Assembly (NCBI RefSeq): GCF_037392515.1
Contig: NC_090288.1
Coordinates: 10,895,969 to 10,959,968 of the forward strand
DNA from: Haliotis asinina
Taxonomy: Eukaryota; Mollusca; Gastropoda; Lepetellida; Haliotidae
Length of the DNA stretch: 64,000 nt
Direction: 5' to 3'
Shown: in pieces, positions 1 to 12,352 of the stretch
How positions within the stretch are numbered: position 1 is the first letter of the stretch
How the letters are laid out: each line of letters opens with the position of its first letter
Program-made: the position numbers and the translations under genes
The notes under the pieces: model-generated
What the model saw: only the letters and a program-made list of their open reading frames with translations
What the model was told of the DNA's origin: nothing
The model's database searches: none

Positions 1-540
1 CTGAAAGGTATCAGAATCAGCAAAGTTGTGTTTTACATTGCATGTGACCTTTAAGGTAATACAAAGTGATTTTAGTATTTATGTGGTCAGTAACAGATGA
101 CGCTCCCCACACATGTAGTGTGAATTTCCTTGCATACTCATCTGTTACAACAGCCATATGAATAACAAAGTTAGCATACCGAATGTGGCATAAATTTTGG
201 AATGGTTTCTTTAAAAACAGAATTTTATGAATACATTAATATATAATGCCAGAATAATAAGCATGCCTGATTTTAACAATATGAAGCCCTCACTACAAAT
301 TTATACAATACAATAGAGTAGCATAGATATGAATAATGCAAATTGGTGCAATCCCAAGCTGCAACCAGTTACTTTGTCGAAGAATCAAAATAGTGCTTAA
401 TTTGTGTACCATTGCATGATAAATATTGAAATGGCACGGATGAAACATTTTCAATGTGCCCTCAGAGCACAACTAACATTATCTAGCCTCATGTAAGAAT
501 GTCAAGTTTTGATGGGTCCATGTGACTCTGATAAAATACC

Positions 541-725
541 ATGTACATCCATCACGATCCGCCAGCGGGAGTATACGACTTTTATACTCCCGCTGCGAAA
601 GTCATATCCTCCCGCTACGCCTCGGTGACGACGCGAGAAGTGAGAAAGTGTGCATCGACAGGCCTCGGGGAATACAACCTTACTCGGGACTGATAAAACC
701 CTGTATTTCCCTCGACACGATGTGA
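541..725. repeat. GC-rich island with a perfect hairpin; possible small mobile element
   Basis: A 12-bp perfect stem (564-575 with 583-594, loop 576-582) sits in a short GC- and CpG-rich island in AT-rich surroundings. A weaker second inverted pair follows (about 663-676 against 701-715). Compact nested inverted repeats of this kind suggest a non-autonomous element, but I cannot assign a family. The short open frame across it is unlikely to be a gene. Confidence 0.35.
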
Positions 726-1063
726 TAACTTATATTGTGATAATAATGCTCACAATGATACATTGAATGGAAAAGACAATAAATTTGACCAAATGAAGTG
801 ATTCAAAACATGTTTTTGCATCTCATCAAATGTTTATCATTGACACTCTCAATTATACAGCTTAACATTGGTTAGGTAGTTTGTATGCCAGTGCTTATAA
901 CAGGATATCCTGTTTCCAGGATGATAATATTGCTTGTGGGTTTGTGTACGAATCCTGTACAAAGGAAGCTAAACTATACTAGCAGGCAGGATAGTGTTCA
1001 AGATATGTTTAGAGGTTTACATGATGTTAAGAGATGTAGTAAACAGTAAATTGAAATGATATA

Positions 1064-1497
1064 ATGTAAAACGCCAAATTTTCGTGACCGTTTAATTTTC
1101 GCGAATTTTCGCGTCAGACTTCATGACACGCGAATAAAAAGGCGATAATATAGATATATCATACACTCTATTCAACAACACAAAAACAATACAGGTGCCA
1201 TTGCTCAATCACGTGTCACCGCTGGATTAACACGGCTCAATCACATTCTGTTTTCATTGCTCTAGCACCTAATTAAAAAGGATTAATTCTGAGATCAATT
1301 ACATTAATTTGTTGTTAGATCACTTTGCAGATCTGTTATTTTATAACATCTCAAAGGTCACGCACCTGCTTGTCATGTAAAAACATTCAGAGACACCCCT
1401 GTAACAAGATCACCTCGCGAAAATAAGAAGGCGTGAAAAGGTTTAGTGGCCATCACTCGCGAAAATTTAAAGGGGTGGAAATAAGACAGTTTACAGT
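1064..1497. mobile_element. Putative MITE with TTTTCGCGA-bearing inverted ends
   Basis: The left end (about 1064-1140) and the right end (about 1410-1497) are imperfect inverted copies. Both begin TGTAAA, continue through TTTAA and reach TTTTCGCGA, with further CGCGAA motifs inside. The interior codes for nothing recognisable. The structure fits a non-autonomous DNA transposon of about 430 bp. The superfamily is not determined and the target-site duplication is unclear. Confidence 0.5.
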
Positions 1498-2095
1498 AAT
1501 TGATGTGATGTTTTTAGTTTAACTGGAAATATCAGAAGTTATAGGTACACTTATTTTCACAAAGGCGTACTGTATTACCTGAAAAGATTTCAGTTCTATC
1601 CCTGCAGTGATTATATATAATATATATTCATTCATGCAATTAATTTTTCAGCATTGGCAATTTTATTTAGTTACATTATTATTTTGCTTTGTGATACTTT
1701 CCCCTTATTCATAATATATATTCTGTAAAAAATAATTCATGAGAATAATTTCTACTGCTCTGTTTGTTCTACCTTCCACTATAGCTTGTCTTTACATGCA
1801 TGTACATTGTTAGATTTGTGAAGATGTATTGTTGCCTCACTTCCTGGTCTGTTAGTGACAGACGGAGGTAGGTGTCATAGAAATCTTGACAGATGTCATG
1901 TACACAAGCCAGGCAAGATTAAGGTCATTTCAAGTTTATTTCATTGCAAGAATATTGCACAAGTTTATTACCTTTGAGGCTAGGTACATTCATTTCTAAG
2001 GATAATTCATACCAACGAGAATCCCAACACAAGGTACAGGTGTCAGCAATCAAAATAATAAATCTTTGCCACATGAGACTGAACATTAAAATTCT

Positions 2096-2216
2096 GATAG
2101 CGTGGCATAGTGGTTAAAGCATTTGCTCCCCATGCCAGGTTTGATTTCCTTACATCGATACAATATGTGAAGCCCATTTCTGGTCTCTCCCTGTTGTGAT
2201 ATGGCTGGAATACTGC
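2096..2216 (+). mobile_element. tRNA-derived SINE
   Basis: The 5' part resembles a tRNA gene with an internal pol III promoter: an A-box-like TAGTGGTTAAAGC and a B-box-like GGTTTGATTTCC about 35 nt later. A tRNA-unrelated body ending near GGCTGGAATACTGC follows. The same arrangement recurs at about 31027 and 53576 (+) and, reversed, at 13240, 14770, 21995 and 48628. Confidence 0.6.
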
Positions 2217-2860
2217 TTAAAGCAGGGTAATACCAACCAACCAGCCTCCTTCTCTTCTTCTCTTCCTCCCTCAGTCACTCACTCACTGCCTCACTCACTC
2301 ACTCAGATTCGAGTTTTACCTTCCTGTTGCTTGGTTCGTCAGCGGCATACCCATGGGTTTCAAGTACATGATAAATATCTGAAACCGGCAATAGTTTTTT
2401 CACTTACCTCCCAACTGAATAGGGGAATACTTGTCAAATCAACATTACACCCTACTCACAACCACTGTGGTAAGCATGAGGATTAACAGATGACTCAGTT
2501 AATATACTTTGAAAGTCCCAGTGGAATCAAAATGGTGTAAATATTGGCTTGTTTGAAACTAATTAAATCATCCATTGATAATAGCATAAAACGTAACCAA
2601 GAATTTGTATTTAATTTGCTGTTAAGTCGGTGATCACTTCAGGCCCCCCAGCATAAAGTGCCTAGAGTCTGGATGACCTGCAAATATGTATTTTGAGAAA
2701 CAGGTACATCTGTGTAATGGCTCAAAACTCAAAACTAAAAAGCACATCCAAAATCATGCTTTTTCACCAATGTTTAAGGAATATTCTCCATAGATGTAAA
2801 ACCAAAACAACAAGAGGTTTGAAAATGTGATGTCTTAAATTATTTGTTTCGTCATTTCAG

Positions 2861-5800
2861 GGTATATGAAGAACATTCACAGAAAAAATGACCATGTGAT
2901 CTTTGTCCACTGTCCAGAGTACCACACAATCATCCAGTCACGTATGTATCAACATGCATGAAAAATTTCCATGTTAATGATTCATTCACGTCAAAATAAA
3001 TTACTTCACTCAAACTCCCATCTTTATAAATATTCATGCTGATATGTGAACAGCTGGGGACATGTTATTAAAGCCGTCTATTGTTTGCTCAGTTGTTCAC
3101 AGAATCATATTGTTTCCAACCAGCATTTCCCTACTCTCGCCGTCCGTGAACTGCTTTGTTGTTCCTACTGCCCAGCCCTTCTGCAATGCTAAAGCACCAA
3201 ATTTAAATGAAACAAGTCAATATTTCCTCAGTCGGAATCTCCCATTGCACTAGGGATCCTTTTCACCATTATTGTACCAGTCATCCATGTCTATTCTCTC
3301 ACTACTAGTTCATTGCATATTTACAATATGGCATGTTCTGATAATTCTCATGTTCATCTTTGACCAACCTTCCTTCTTTCCTCGCCATTGCCAGCTCAAC
3401 ACCTCTTTGAATTTCAATGGACATTCATTATTTTGTATTATCCCATACTATATTTGCAAAGTATATTCATGTATTCATTTGCCATGCTTCTCCATTTCTG
3501 AACAACACATTACATTGATAACTGATTTAATAATCACCATGTGACATGATTCCTAAGTATGCCCTGTAGCCACTGAAACTGCCTTTGTTATTGTAATTGT
3601 AAATTTTATTGTGTCATTTGCACCACTGCTTGCAAGTATCGTGAAATTGAACCCTGCACAAGAAAGAATCTGTAACATACTTTAGAAGGATGACTCCAAA
3701 TGGCACAAGCTGAAAAACATAAAAATTTGCTAAAGTATTTCAAGTTCAGATTTTAGAAAATTGAACTAAAAGGCAAATAATAAAGTATGGTTTATACTAT
3801 CTCCTGGTAACTTGCAGGGAGCTGACGCTATGTATAACCAAGTCACCATTTTCAGAAGCAGTGTTGTGTGAACTCAGAATTCTCATTGTTACACTGTTGA
3901 TATGGAAGTATCCAAAATCATATCAAAGTACAAATTGAACATTGCGTTAGTCAGGGCATTCAAGGTCACAGAAAAATTTATAATTGCAGTCAGTTGCATT
4001 AGATATTTTTAAGTGATTAGATCAATTTGTGATAAGACCATTCTTCCTCAAGTCACGAAGGAAATGGCAGGCATGACAGACCGGTACAATCTGTGTCAGA
4101 TTTGGCATGGTGGGAGTATAAGCTATGATATTGTTGACCATGCACAGATCACTGCCTGTGGCTTGTGAAAGAAGGACTCCCAATGCAAGCTTATCAAGTT
4201 TGCATAATCTAACTTTGATTTTCACCAACAGCGATGGTGATGGCTGATGTGACTGTACTGACTGACCTGTACAGGGATGAGGAGAAGAAGGTGAAGGAGT
4301 TCCTGGAGACCCTGGGGAAGAAGCTGAGGGATGCTGGGGTGAGAGCAAGTGTAGTTTTACGCCAGCAATATTGTGGCTATTTGTAAATAATCACACCTCA
4401 ACCAGACAATCCAGTATCAAAAGCATGAGTACCAATCTATGCAGTTCTAAGCTGAATTTTCATTGAGGGGTTGGTGGAGAGAGGATGGGTTGAGATCTGG
4501 GAGGGAAGTGGGCTAGTGGGGAATGGATGGGTTGAGAGCTGATCAGAGGTTGGTCAGAGGGGAGTGGGTGGGTTGAGAGCTGGTGGGAAGTGGGTTTGTG
4601 GTGAGCGGATGGGCTGAGAATTGGGTGGGTTGAGAGCTGGTAAGAGGTGGATTGGTGGGAAGTGGATGGGTTGACAGTGGGGTGGGAAGGTGGATTGGTG
4701 GGGAGTGGATGGGTTGACAGTTGGGTGGGAAGGTGGTTGGTGGGGAGTGGATGGGTTGACAGTTGGGTGGGAAGGTGGTTGGTGGGGAATGGATCGGTTG
4801 ACAGTTGGGTCGGAAGGTGGTTGGTGGGGAATGGAGGGGTTGACAGTTGGGTGGGAAGCTGGTTGGTGGGGAATGGATCGGTTGACAGTTGGGTCGGAAG
4901 GTGGTTGGTGGGGAATGGAGGGGTTGACAGTTGGGTGGGAAGCTGGTTGGTGGGGAATGGATGGGTTGACAGTTGGGTGGGAAGGTGGTTGGTGGGGAAT
5001 GGATGGTTGACAGTTGGATGGGAAGTTGGTTGGTGGGGAGTGGATGGGCTGAGATCTGGATGGGTAGGTAGAGAGTGGATGTGTTGAGAACTGGGTGGGA
5101 AGTTGGTTGCTAGAGTGAATAAGTTGATTGTTAGGTTTCTAAGAAGCTGGAAGATGGGGAGAGGATATGGCTGAAGGGGCATTAAGACGGAACATTCTTT
5201 ATTTTTGAAACAACTGGAATCAGAGGGGTTGAAGGAACATTATCAGTGTGTTTGGGAGGAACTGAAAGATACTGAGGGAGAAGAGGATAGGGAATGGCAG
5301 TTGGGTGGGGGGGAAGGACTAACTTAAGTCTGTGTTAAGGTATGAAAGTAATGATGGCATCAATGCTAAGATCACTTTGTACAATGACATCCTGAAGGAT
5401 ACTGGTGTGAGAATGGGATTTTTTTCTGCTTTCAACCAGGAACTGATCATGGAATCTGAGATAAATCTGTATTCTGGTTAGATTGCTCTCCTGTTTCCAT
5501 GTAGATTTTTTGTTTAAACATACATGACACATTATACTACAAAAGAAAAGTTTGGGAACACCCTAAGATTTGACATTCATATATAACTAAAACATGGTGA
5601 GGTCATTTATTCTCTAAGGTGAATGCAACTTTTTGCGTGCTTTGGGTTTTAGGGTGTTCTCGTACTCTGTAGCACTAGTATATTAACATTACTATCCATT
5701 CCAATGTGAAGTTTATGAATAAAACAGGCAGAATGCTCAATTTCTATGATCTTTCTATTTTTGAACAAATATTTATTTTCTTTGAAAGGCATTTTAGAAG

Positions 5801-6453
5801 TTGTATAGATGAAGGAAAAACAAGTTCTATGGATAGTCAACTTCTTTATTGCAGTGGATGCCACTTGGCATCACTCGGTAATAGTACCTACACTGAAACG
5901 TCACATCCATTGCAATAAAGAAGTTGACTATCCTTAAAACTTCGTTTTCCTTCTATTATTTCTTTACTCAACTTTCAACCCATCTGCTCCCCACCAACCA
6001 CCTTCCCATCCAGCTCTCAACCCATCCGCTCTCCACCAATCACCTTCCCACCCAACTGTCGACCCATCTGGTCCCGACCAACCATCTTCCCACCACTTGT
6101 TCTGTGTCTTTTATGAAGACAGAGTTTGACGTTTGATCCCACTGTCAAAGTACAACTTTCAAATTACTAAATATCCTCCTCCACACTTGAATAAAGTGAA
6201 GGGGAAAGTAAATTGCTGAGTTATTTACTTTCAGATTGGTGGTAAAGTTAAGAGCATAGGTGGAAGCCCTGGCGAGGTTGTGTGTCAAGTTGCCGATGAG
6301 GAGAAGGCGAGTCTGATCGTAACAGGAACACGCGGAATGGGGCAGATCAGACGCACATTTGTTGGCAGTGTCAGTGACTACATTATTCACCATTCACACG
6401 TCCCTGTCGTCGTATGTCGACTGAAGGGCTCCCATGACAAACATGGACATTAA
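2861..6453 (+). CDS. Universal stress protein (USP) domain gene, 3' three exons
   Basis: Exons 2861-2941, 4232-4338 and 6235-6453, with stop TAA at 6451-6453. All junctions are AG/GT and the phases agree (81 nt, then 107 nt, then 72 codons plus stop). About 135 residues are visible: an N-terminal part with HVIFVHCPEYH, a lysine/glutamate-rich helix (EEKKVKEFLETLGKKLRDAG), then the alpha/beta C-terminal half. The nucleotide-binding signature G-2X-G-9X-G-S is intact in GTRGMGQIRRTFVGS, followed by a hydrophobic VPVVVC strand, so this belongs to the ATP-binding USP class common in molluscs. The family is usually about 150-160 aa, so only some 15-25 N-terminal residues are missing. Its exon was not recognised upstream and may lie outside the window. 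USPs are small cytosolic stress-response proteins; no specific partner can be read from sequence. The second of the two introns is enlarged by a 42-bp minisatellite. A candidate poly(A) signal is at 6828-6833. Confidence 0.88.
4352..4432 (-). mobile_element. Fragment of the second SINE-like repeat
   Basis: A short reversed piece in the USP intron carries CCAGACAATCCAGT followed by a GCATGAG/GATCxATG-like segment. It matches the core of the longer copies at 9234, 54345 (-) and 14228, 31352 (+). Confidence 0.4.
4464..5110. repeat. 42-bp minisatellite in a USP intron
   Basis: About 15 tandem units of roughly 42 bp, purine/G-rich on the + strand (core GGGTTGACAGTTGGGTGGGA). Units are nearly identical at about 4670-5010 and diverged at both ends. 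Because 42 is divisible by three, several frames stay open on both strands; these encode only low-complexity repeats and are not genes. Confidence 0.85.
5531..5665. mobile_element. Possible small inverted-repeat element
   Basis: An 11-bp GAACACCCTAA near 5566 is inverted as TTAGGGTGTTC near 5650, and partly matching flanks (CTACAAAAGA and the reverse of a TCTGTAG segment) extend the inverted ends. The size and ends suit a tiny MITE. No coding content. Confidence 0.3.
5831..5933. mobile_element. Foldback repeat with 23-bp inverted ends, Penelope-terminal-like interior
   Basis: GGATAGTCAACTTCTTTATT at 5831 is repeated inverted up to 5933 (23 bp perfect, arms 5831-5853 and 5911-5933). The interior contains GGTAATAGTACCTACACTGA then AACGTCAC. 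A closely similar stretch lies at about 26850-26945 next to other Penelope-like sequence. I read it as a terminal fragment of that family with an inverted arm; the assignment is tentative. Confidence 0.4.
5965..6100. repeat. Inverted block of the 42-bp minisatellite
   Basis: About three diverged units of the same family as 4464-5110, here in reverse orientation (C-rich on the + strand, core CCACCAACCA / CTTCCCACCCAACTGTCGAC). With the main array it forms an inverted pair separated by about 0.9 kb in one intron. Confidence 0.7.
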
Positions 6454-6833
6454 TTGCTAGAATTGACACTTCCATTTGAGACTGACGTTTTGGTTAATAC
6501 CACTCATGGACTGTGTTATCAAGGCCGTTGTGTCTTTTTAGCTCAATTCTTCTGTTACTCAGACAAAGTAGTAAGCTGGAGAAAGTTCGTGGTTTCTGCT
6601 GACGGTTCTGCTAAAAAATGAAGCTTAAAAGTTGAAAATACTCTGTGCCTTAGTATACCCAATTTAATTAGTTTATTCAATCCTTTAATCTGTCCATATT
6701 GAGCTTGCTTTGAATGTCGGAGCAGTTTGTGATTCTTGGTTTAAGATGGTTTCAAGTGATATGTCTCTTAGCTCGAAAAACAGTGTCATGAACTAATGTC
6801 TGTGAAAACTTAAACTTTAATCACTGTAATAAA
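6454..6833 (+). other. 3' UTR of the USP gene with candidate poly(A) signal
   Basis: AT-rich sequence after the USP stop. The first clear AATAAA is at 6828-6833, giving a plausible 3' UTR of about 400 nt. Confidence 0.45.
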
Positions 6834-9233
6834 TGTCATGCTTAATGAGTCAACTTCAAATCAGTATATAGACTTGTTCAGGGGAAAACTCTGTTTTCCT
6901 GGATGTCTCTCAGTTATGAAGAATATTTATCTATGAGTTTTTACTAACTGTCAAAAGTGTTCTCATTTTCATAAATTCTGATAAACTGGAACTATTTCCA
7001 TTCAAATTTGGAACATTTCCACCCATTTTCTGAAGGCATGGGACCAAATGTCAGTTGCAACTATTTTGCATAGAATAACAAATTCAACCATGCAGAACAC
7101 TATTGCATGTGTCAGTAGGTGAAATAAGTGTTGAAAATTTGCTTCATAACTGACAAGAAAACATTCCAGGACAAGACCAAAGGATTTATTAAGCATTATG
7201 TTCAAATATTAGTCAGAGTGTTGAAGCTTTATTTTGTGCTTTAGAAGATACCAAATATTGAATATCTCTCCATATTCAGTAGTGTAGATTTTCCTATGTA
7301 TTTATTACTATTCATATAATCAAGTCGTTTGACTACTCACTGCATTTGTCTTTTTTCAAAGTGGCTGGGATATTAAGAGAGATATGGCTGACTTGCAGCA
7401 TCAGCTGTACGCGTTTTGGCTGGATAACCATAAGCCTTGTTTACAGTGCAAATATATTGGTTATCCGTTATCAAAATATCAGCTTGGTCTTTTAGGTGTC
7501 ATTAAGGAAACATTTTGTTTATCCAGACATATCAATATTGTTCTGGCAAGTGAAATGTGTGTAAAACGTAAAATTATTATACCAGATATTAATTTGCAAT
7601 TGTGTGCCTGTTTGTTTCAATGAATATTGATTGTTGATATTGTTAGTGTATGCAGAGGCATGTTATAATCAGACATGATTGATTAAACAGTTGGCAGGAA
7701 AAGACACGTTGTGTTGTATTTCTATATCTTTTGAATATATCGGTATCATATTGTCCACATGTTTACATGTCTGATGACTTCTTACATTGTTAAGCTGTTC
7801 ACACATCTGTCTTAGGAAAGGTCTGTCTTTATACTCCTGGCAGCATGGCGTCAAAAGAAGGTTAAAGGTTGGCTCTCTGTTTCCCTTGCTTGTTCTCAGT
7901 CTTTTGGAGATAAAACAAGATCTAACTGCTGAGAATCACCTTGCTGTATCTGAGTAGCTTCCCATGGTGAACTGCACATACAACATTTAACCCTGCCTCA
8001 CAGAGGTAACTGATATGACTACAGTTGCTTGACTGGCATTTTAGAAGATGCTATTTCATGCACAGAAAGAGTTTTCTGATTTAATGTACCCAGGGAAATC
8101 TTTCTTCATGATATGACCACAGCAATTTACTCACACAAAATAATCAATATTTCCACCATCACACAGCGTTCAAAAGAAAACTTGGTTAAAGTAATTGGTA
8201 AGACTGAATCATATGAATAGCATTTTTTTCCCTGTTGTACCAGATAGACATTATGTAAGAGTTTTCATACTTTCAAAGACATATGACCAAGGCAGGTCAC
8301 AGGTCAACATTCAAGGTCACTACTACCAGTTACGATAAAACCTTTCAGACAGCTTCTGATACCTCTAAATTGAACTGAAGCGCTCTCAGCTATGATTAGG
8401 TAAGTTTGTTTGGACAATCAATTTTTTTTACAGTTTCCTAAAGGTCAAAGTCACAAGATTGCATGAGGCCAATCTAGTAATCACATTAGAGTCCTGTTTG
8501 ATAGAATATCTACTTGAGGATCTCTGTCTGACACTTACTCAACACCAAACACGACTACCAACAAAGGAATGTAGGACTTTGGGAGCCGTCTTGTTGTTTA
8601 GACTGAAAACAAAATATTGAAGAATAATGCTGGGTTTTTTTGTCAGAAGTATGAAATATGTTTAAATGTATCATCAGATTGTCCATCACATACATTCAGA
8701 TGTATTCTATTGTTTGTCTTTTTGAAGAACCTTTTTTTCTAGAGCGCAGCTTCCCCAGAACAGTTCTGTTGTCCAGGCATGTTAGGTTCTGTCAGTATAA
8801 ACAAGTCTGGCAATTGTGGCAATACAAAATTAACGACTTCCACCGGGCACGCAACATGCCAATTGAGGTCACTATTGATTCAATAAACCATCAGGAATAC
8901 ACAACAGGTCCACATGTGTATATTTTCTCTTCCCAAAGTATGTTATCTCAACAAGCGATTTCTCAAATCGGCTCATGCATATATGTGTTTGGCGAAAGAT
9001 AATACTACTAGTTTGCAGCTCACTGTTTGTATTGAACGTTGAATGTTAAACAAAATCAAACTTAAACCCTCAGTTATCAAGGGTGCATCAGATTTAATAC
9101 TTTGATTACTAACAAAGTAAATTTGCCGATGAATGGGAAGAAATTCACAGATTTTCTGTTTTTCAAATATCAATACTGCAAAAACTTTGATTTGATTACA
9201 TGACCCTCAATAAGTACATTACATTACACATAC

Positions 9234-9425
9234 CAGTGAGTGAGTTTAGTCTTTAGTCAGCAATATTCCAGCTATATGGACCAGACAATCCAGTGATCAA
9301 CAGAATGACCTGAGAATGGGGAACCGATGACATGTGTCAACCATGTATGCGAGCCTGACCACCCGATCCGTTAGTCGCCTCTTGCGACAAGCATATAGTC
9401 GCCTGTTATGGCCAGCATGGGTTGA
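9234..9425 (-). mobile_element. Second SINE-like repeat family
   Basis: Read on the minus strand it carries the series seen in copies at 14228 and 31352: a CCATGCTGGCC head, GCGACTAACGGATCGGGTGG, GACACATGTCATCGGTTCCC, ATCACTGGATTGTCTGGTCC and an ACTCACTCAC-type tail. It is reversed here and lacks part of the middle. Confidence 0.6.
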
Positions 9426-11061
9426 TGAATACTACCAATAGCAGCTTGCAGCCGAGTCAGTAAGAACGTTAAATATAATAAGGCTTCTAGTAATACGAAA
9501 TATGATTGCCTTATTGATTTTGTCGATTTGATGGGACCTCGCCCTTGTCTGTTATTGAAACCATGCTTTTCTTGCTAAGAATAAGGGACAACTGAGAAAG
9601 TTGATCCTTTCGCTGCGTTACCATGGTTACAGTATTTACCTTACCGAGGATTCCTAACCCAAAACGTAGAGCCTTATATTAGCAACTTTCATGTCCCTAT
9701 TTTGGTCGCAGTCCACAGTCTTCACAATCACAGCAGGAAGTGTGTTGTGTCAAGGTATGAAAGAGGAAGCCATCAATGCTGGAGACCAATGTGAAAGTGA
9801 TATCGACATATCAATCGGCTTCCGTCGTCTGTAGCATTTACCGCTGGCAAAATCAATGGTCTATGTAGCCCTGTGTAGACATGGTGGTGTAACGGGATCT
9901 TACATGACAGGAATGAACCAGCCAAGGTCATCTGTTCCTTAATATAACGCTGTCTCACTGAACAGAGTAGCACGCACGTCTTTCAAAATCACCCAAGAGG
10001 AGGAATTAGGGATATTTCGAGAGGGAAAACATTGAGCGTCCTGGTATTTGGATATTGGATGAATGTGTCCAAAGGATTCCAAGTGATCTCGATTGTTATA
10101 TCCTCTTAAATCGAATATCGACTTGATGGTTTTCAAATCAATAATTAACGCCCAGTCTTTGAACAGATACAGCTTTGACGGAAACAAATAATTCCCTTTA
10201 AATTGAAAAAGAACAGTGGATAGTGTGATTAAAAACCCGAGGAAATCAGGATTCGCTTCATAAAGAGATTTAGCATTGCAGAAAGAGCTTGACAGAGGGG
10301 AAAATAATGCAGTTCTGGAGCTGAGAAACAGACAAGTAAACTGACCCTCCACAAACTAGTGTGACAAGCAAACCGAGATCGTAATATAAACATCGTTCTA
10401 TGTCCCTGCCAAGATGTTTTTTCCTACTCTACCGATGTATTATCGCAAAGGAACAGGTTTCCAGAAGACCTCAGCCGACACTACACCAGCCTTTCAGTGG
10501 TAACAAGGGCATCACTGGGTATGGACAGCACTCACAGCTCATTCCTACACTTCACCTTGAATGCGGAAGGTTATGCCTTCCCTGCTACTCGAAACAACTG
10601 ACCAGCAAAATACACCCCCTATATCTACTGACCACATTCTTCACAGGGAAATCCTGCATAACATGGCTTTCTCAGAACGGAGCCTACATGACCACGGAAA
10701 GTTGTAGTTCATAAGCCCTGTAATGGAACCTTGGTCGCCTTGTACCATCGAAGACACATCAAATTAAAATAGTGCCCTAATCAGATATGGTTCCGAAAAT
10801 ATGACTGTACAACAAATCTTTACCCTCTTAAATAAACATCATCGAGTTAATAATAGTGACAATGTTTATTATTGTGAAAACTACTCAGGCTATTCGTCCT
10901 CGTTAAGCCCAACAATGGACGGCTTACCAGCTCCCCAGTCCAGTCCACGATGCGTTGATTCAGGTTCTAATCGATGACGAGAGCTACTTAGAGTTGAATT
11001 GCTACACTGACCAGTCAATAATTTTGTACGAATAAGCCACACTTATTTCAATGGTAAGGGT

Positions 11062-11232
11062 GGTAGCCCGGGGTAGAGTGGACCTTCAGCAAACCATGCT
11101 TACCATAAAAGGCGACCCAGCTTGTCGTAAGAGGCGACAAACGGGATCAGGTGGTCGGGTTCACTGACTTGGTTGGCACAAGTCATCGGTTCCCAATCGC
11201 GCGGATCGATGTTCATGCTGTTGGGAACGAGA
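11062..11232 (+). mobile_element. Second SINE-like repeat family, 3'-truncated
   Basis: It begins with the GGTAGA-GTGGACCTTCAGCAA head, followed by TTGTCGTAAGAGGCGACAAA, GACTTGGTTGGCACA and CATCGGTTCCCAATCG. The copy stops after the GATCGATGTTCATGCTG segment and has no ACTC tail. Confidence 0.6.
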
Positions 11233-11980
11233 ATTAGAAAATGTTAAAAAAAACATGCTCTGATCAGTGACGATGAAAACATACAGTTTTCCGCACGTTT
11301 CCCGTACGCGACAATGTGCAATCGTGATAACCGTACGTCAACCCTGAACGCCCCGTGAGATACTTCGCGGAGCAGTAACAGCCTCGTATAAGACCCCGTA
11401 AAGATACGACTGACTACGGAAGCGGCCCCGTAATGGTCATGACAAATTAATTACTCAAAAAAAACCCCCCAAAAAACAAAGGCGTTCCCGACACGGTTTG
11501 ACACGATTTGGCCTACAGTTAGTACTCACCTGTTACAGATCCACATGGTCAGTCTGCAGTCTCTAAGCTGTCCTGAATCTTCTTGACAATATGGCGACGA
11601 CCTGATCCTACCTCTGAATTGTTGGCTCCTCTCACCCTTATTGCAACAGTAATTTTGTCACGTGTTTGTTTGAGACCGTAAACAATGGGTAAAATGTAAA
11701 CTAATCCGTCAATAGTATGATGAGTTCGTGATTCTAAAATATCGTGTTGATCTAAAATATACTGGAATAAAGATATGTTGTTGAGTTTGAAGAAAACAAA
11801 CCCGTTGCTTTATGTTCACTTCCGGTCATCAAGTTCTACTTCTGTTATTAACAATTATCCACAATCTGAGGCTGGGTTTTATGTTGCATTGATGCTTCCT
11901 ATTTATATACTTCTGCTGTAGCACTGCTTAAGTCGTTTGGACAACACTCTCTTGTTCACTCGTACCCATGCAACCATGCA

Positions 11981-11999
11981 ACCCCCCCCCCCCCCCCCC
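11981..11999. repeat. Poly(C) tract
   Basis: An uninterrupted run of about 19 C on the + strand, just upstream of ACTCACTCAC. Such a run is prone to assembly error. Confidence 0.9.
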
Positions 12000-12277
12000 A
12001 ATACTCACTCACTCAGAAAAATCCTTTCGACATGGTATTCTGGTGACGTAACGTGTCTAACATCAATAAATGAGTTTCAATACAAGTTTCTTTGCTAGCC
12101 ATGATGGGATAAACTTCTCAGACCGCCCCTATGTGAAGACGGTGTCGAAGAATTTGCCTCCCCATTGACGTAGCGGTCAAGCGCCTGATGGAAGTGCTCC
12201 TCTGTAGCCTGACGGGGTAGCTTAGTCTGTGACACTGTGTAAGTGAGTGAGTGACGTCGGTCTGTGACTGTGTCGGT

Positions 12278-12352
12278 CAATTATATACAGACCGCCGGCA
12301 TGCAGCTGGTACAGTGTTGAGTGGGGCGCAAAACTAAATTCACTCATTCATA
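12278..12352 (+). mobile_element. 3' fragment of the second SINE-like repeat
   Basis: Only the tail part is present (TACAGACCGCCGGCATGCAG to AAACTAAATTCACTCATTCA), lying directly beside the exon-2 remnant of copy Z. Confidence 0.5.

Larger units (their letters stand above)
1..2860. other. Spacer or first intron of the stress-protein gene; no exon recognised
   Basis: AT-rich sequence with no convincing coding exon. It must contain, or lie downstream of, the missing first exon of the universal stress protein gene that continues at 2861. I looked for a start followed by a VDGS-type USP beginning and did not find one. It holds the palindrome at 564-594, an inverted-repeat element at about 1064-1497 and a tRNA-derived SINE at about 2096-2216, listed separately. 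Confidence 0.5.
6834..11500. other. Intergenic spacer without recognised genes
   Basis: No exon of either gene family and no RNA gene was recognised. Open frames at 7384-7623 and 8658-9002 (+) and 9939-10352 (-) have AT-driven composition and resemble no family I know. SINE-like repeats at 9234-9425 and 11062-11232 are the only clear content. Confidence 0.5.

Noticed and set aside
2096-2216. A tRNA gene at the SINE head
   Set aside because: A- and B-box-like motifs are present, but no cloverleaf with an anticodon arm can be drawn and a SINE body follows.
4460-5182. Repeat proteins on both strands in the USP intron
   Set aside because: 42-bp minisatellite; the frames are open only because 42 is divisible by three.
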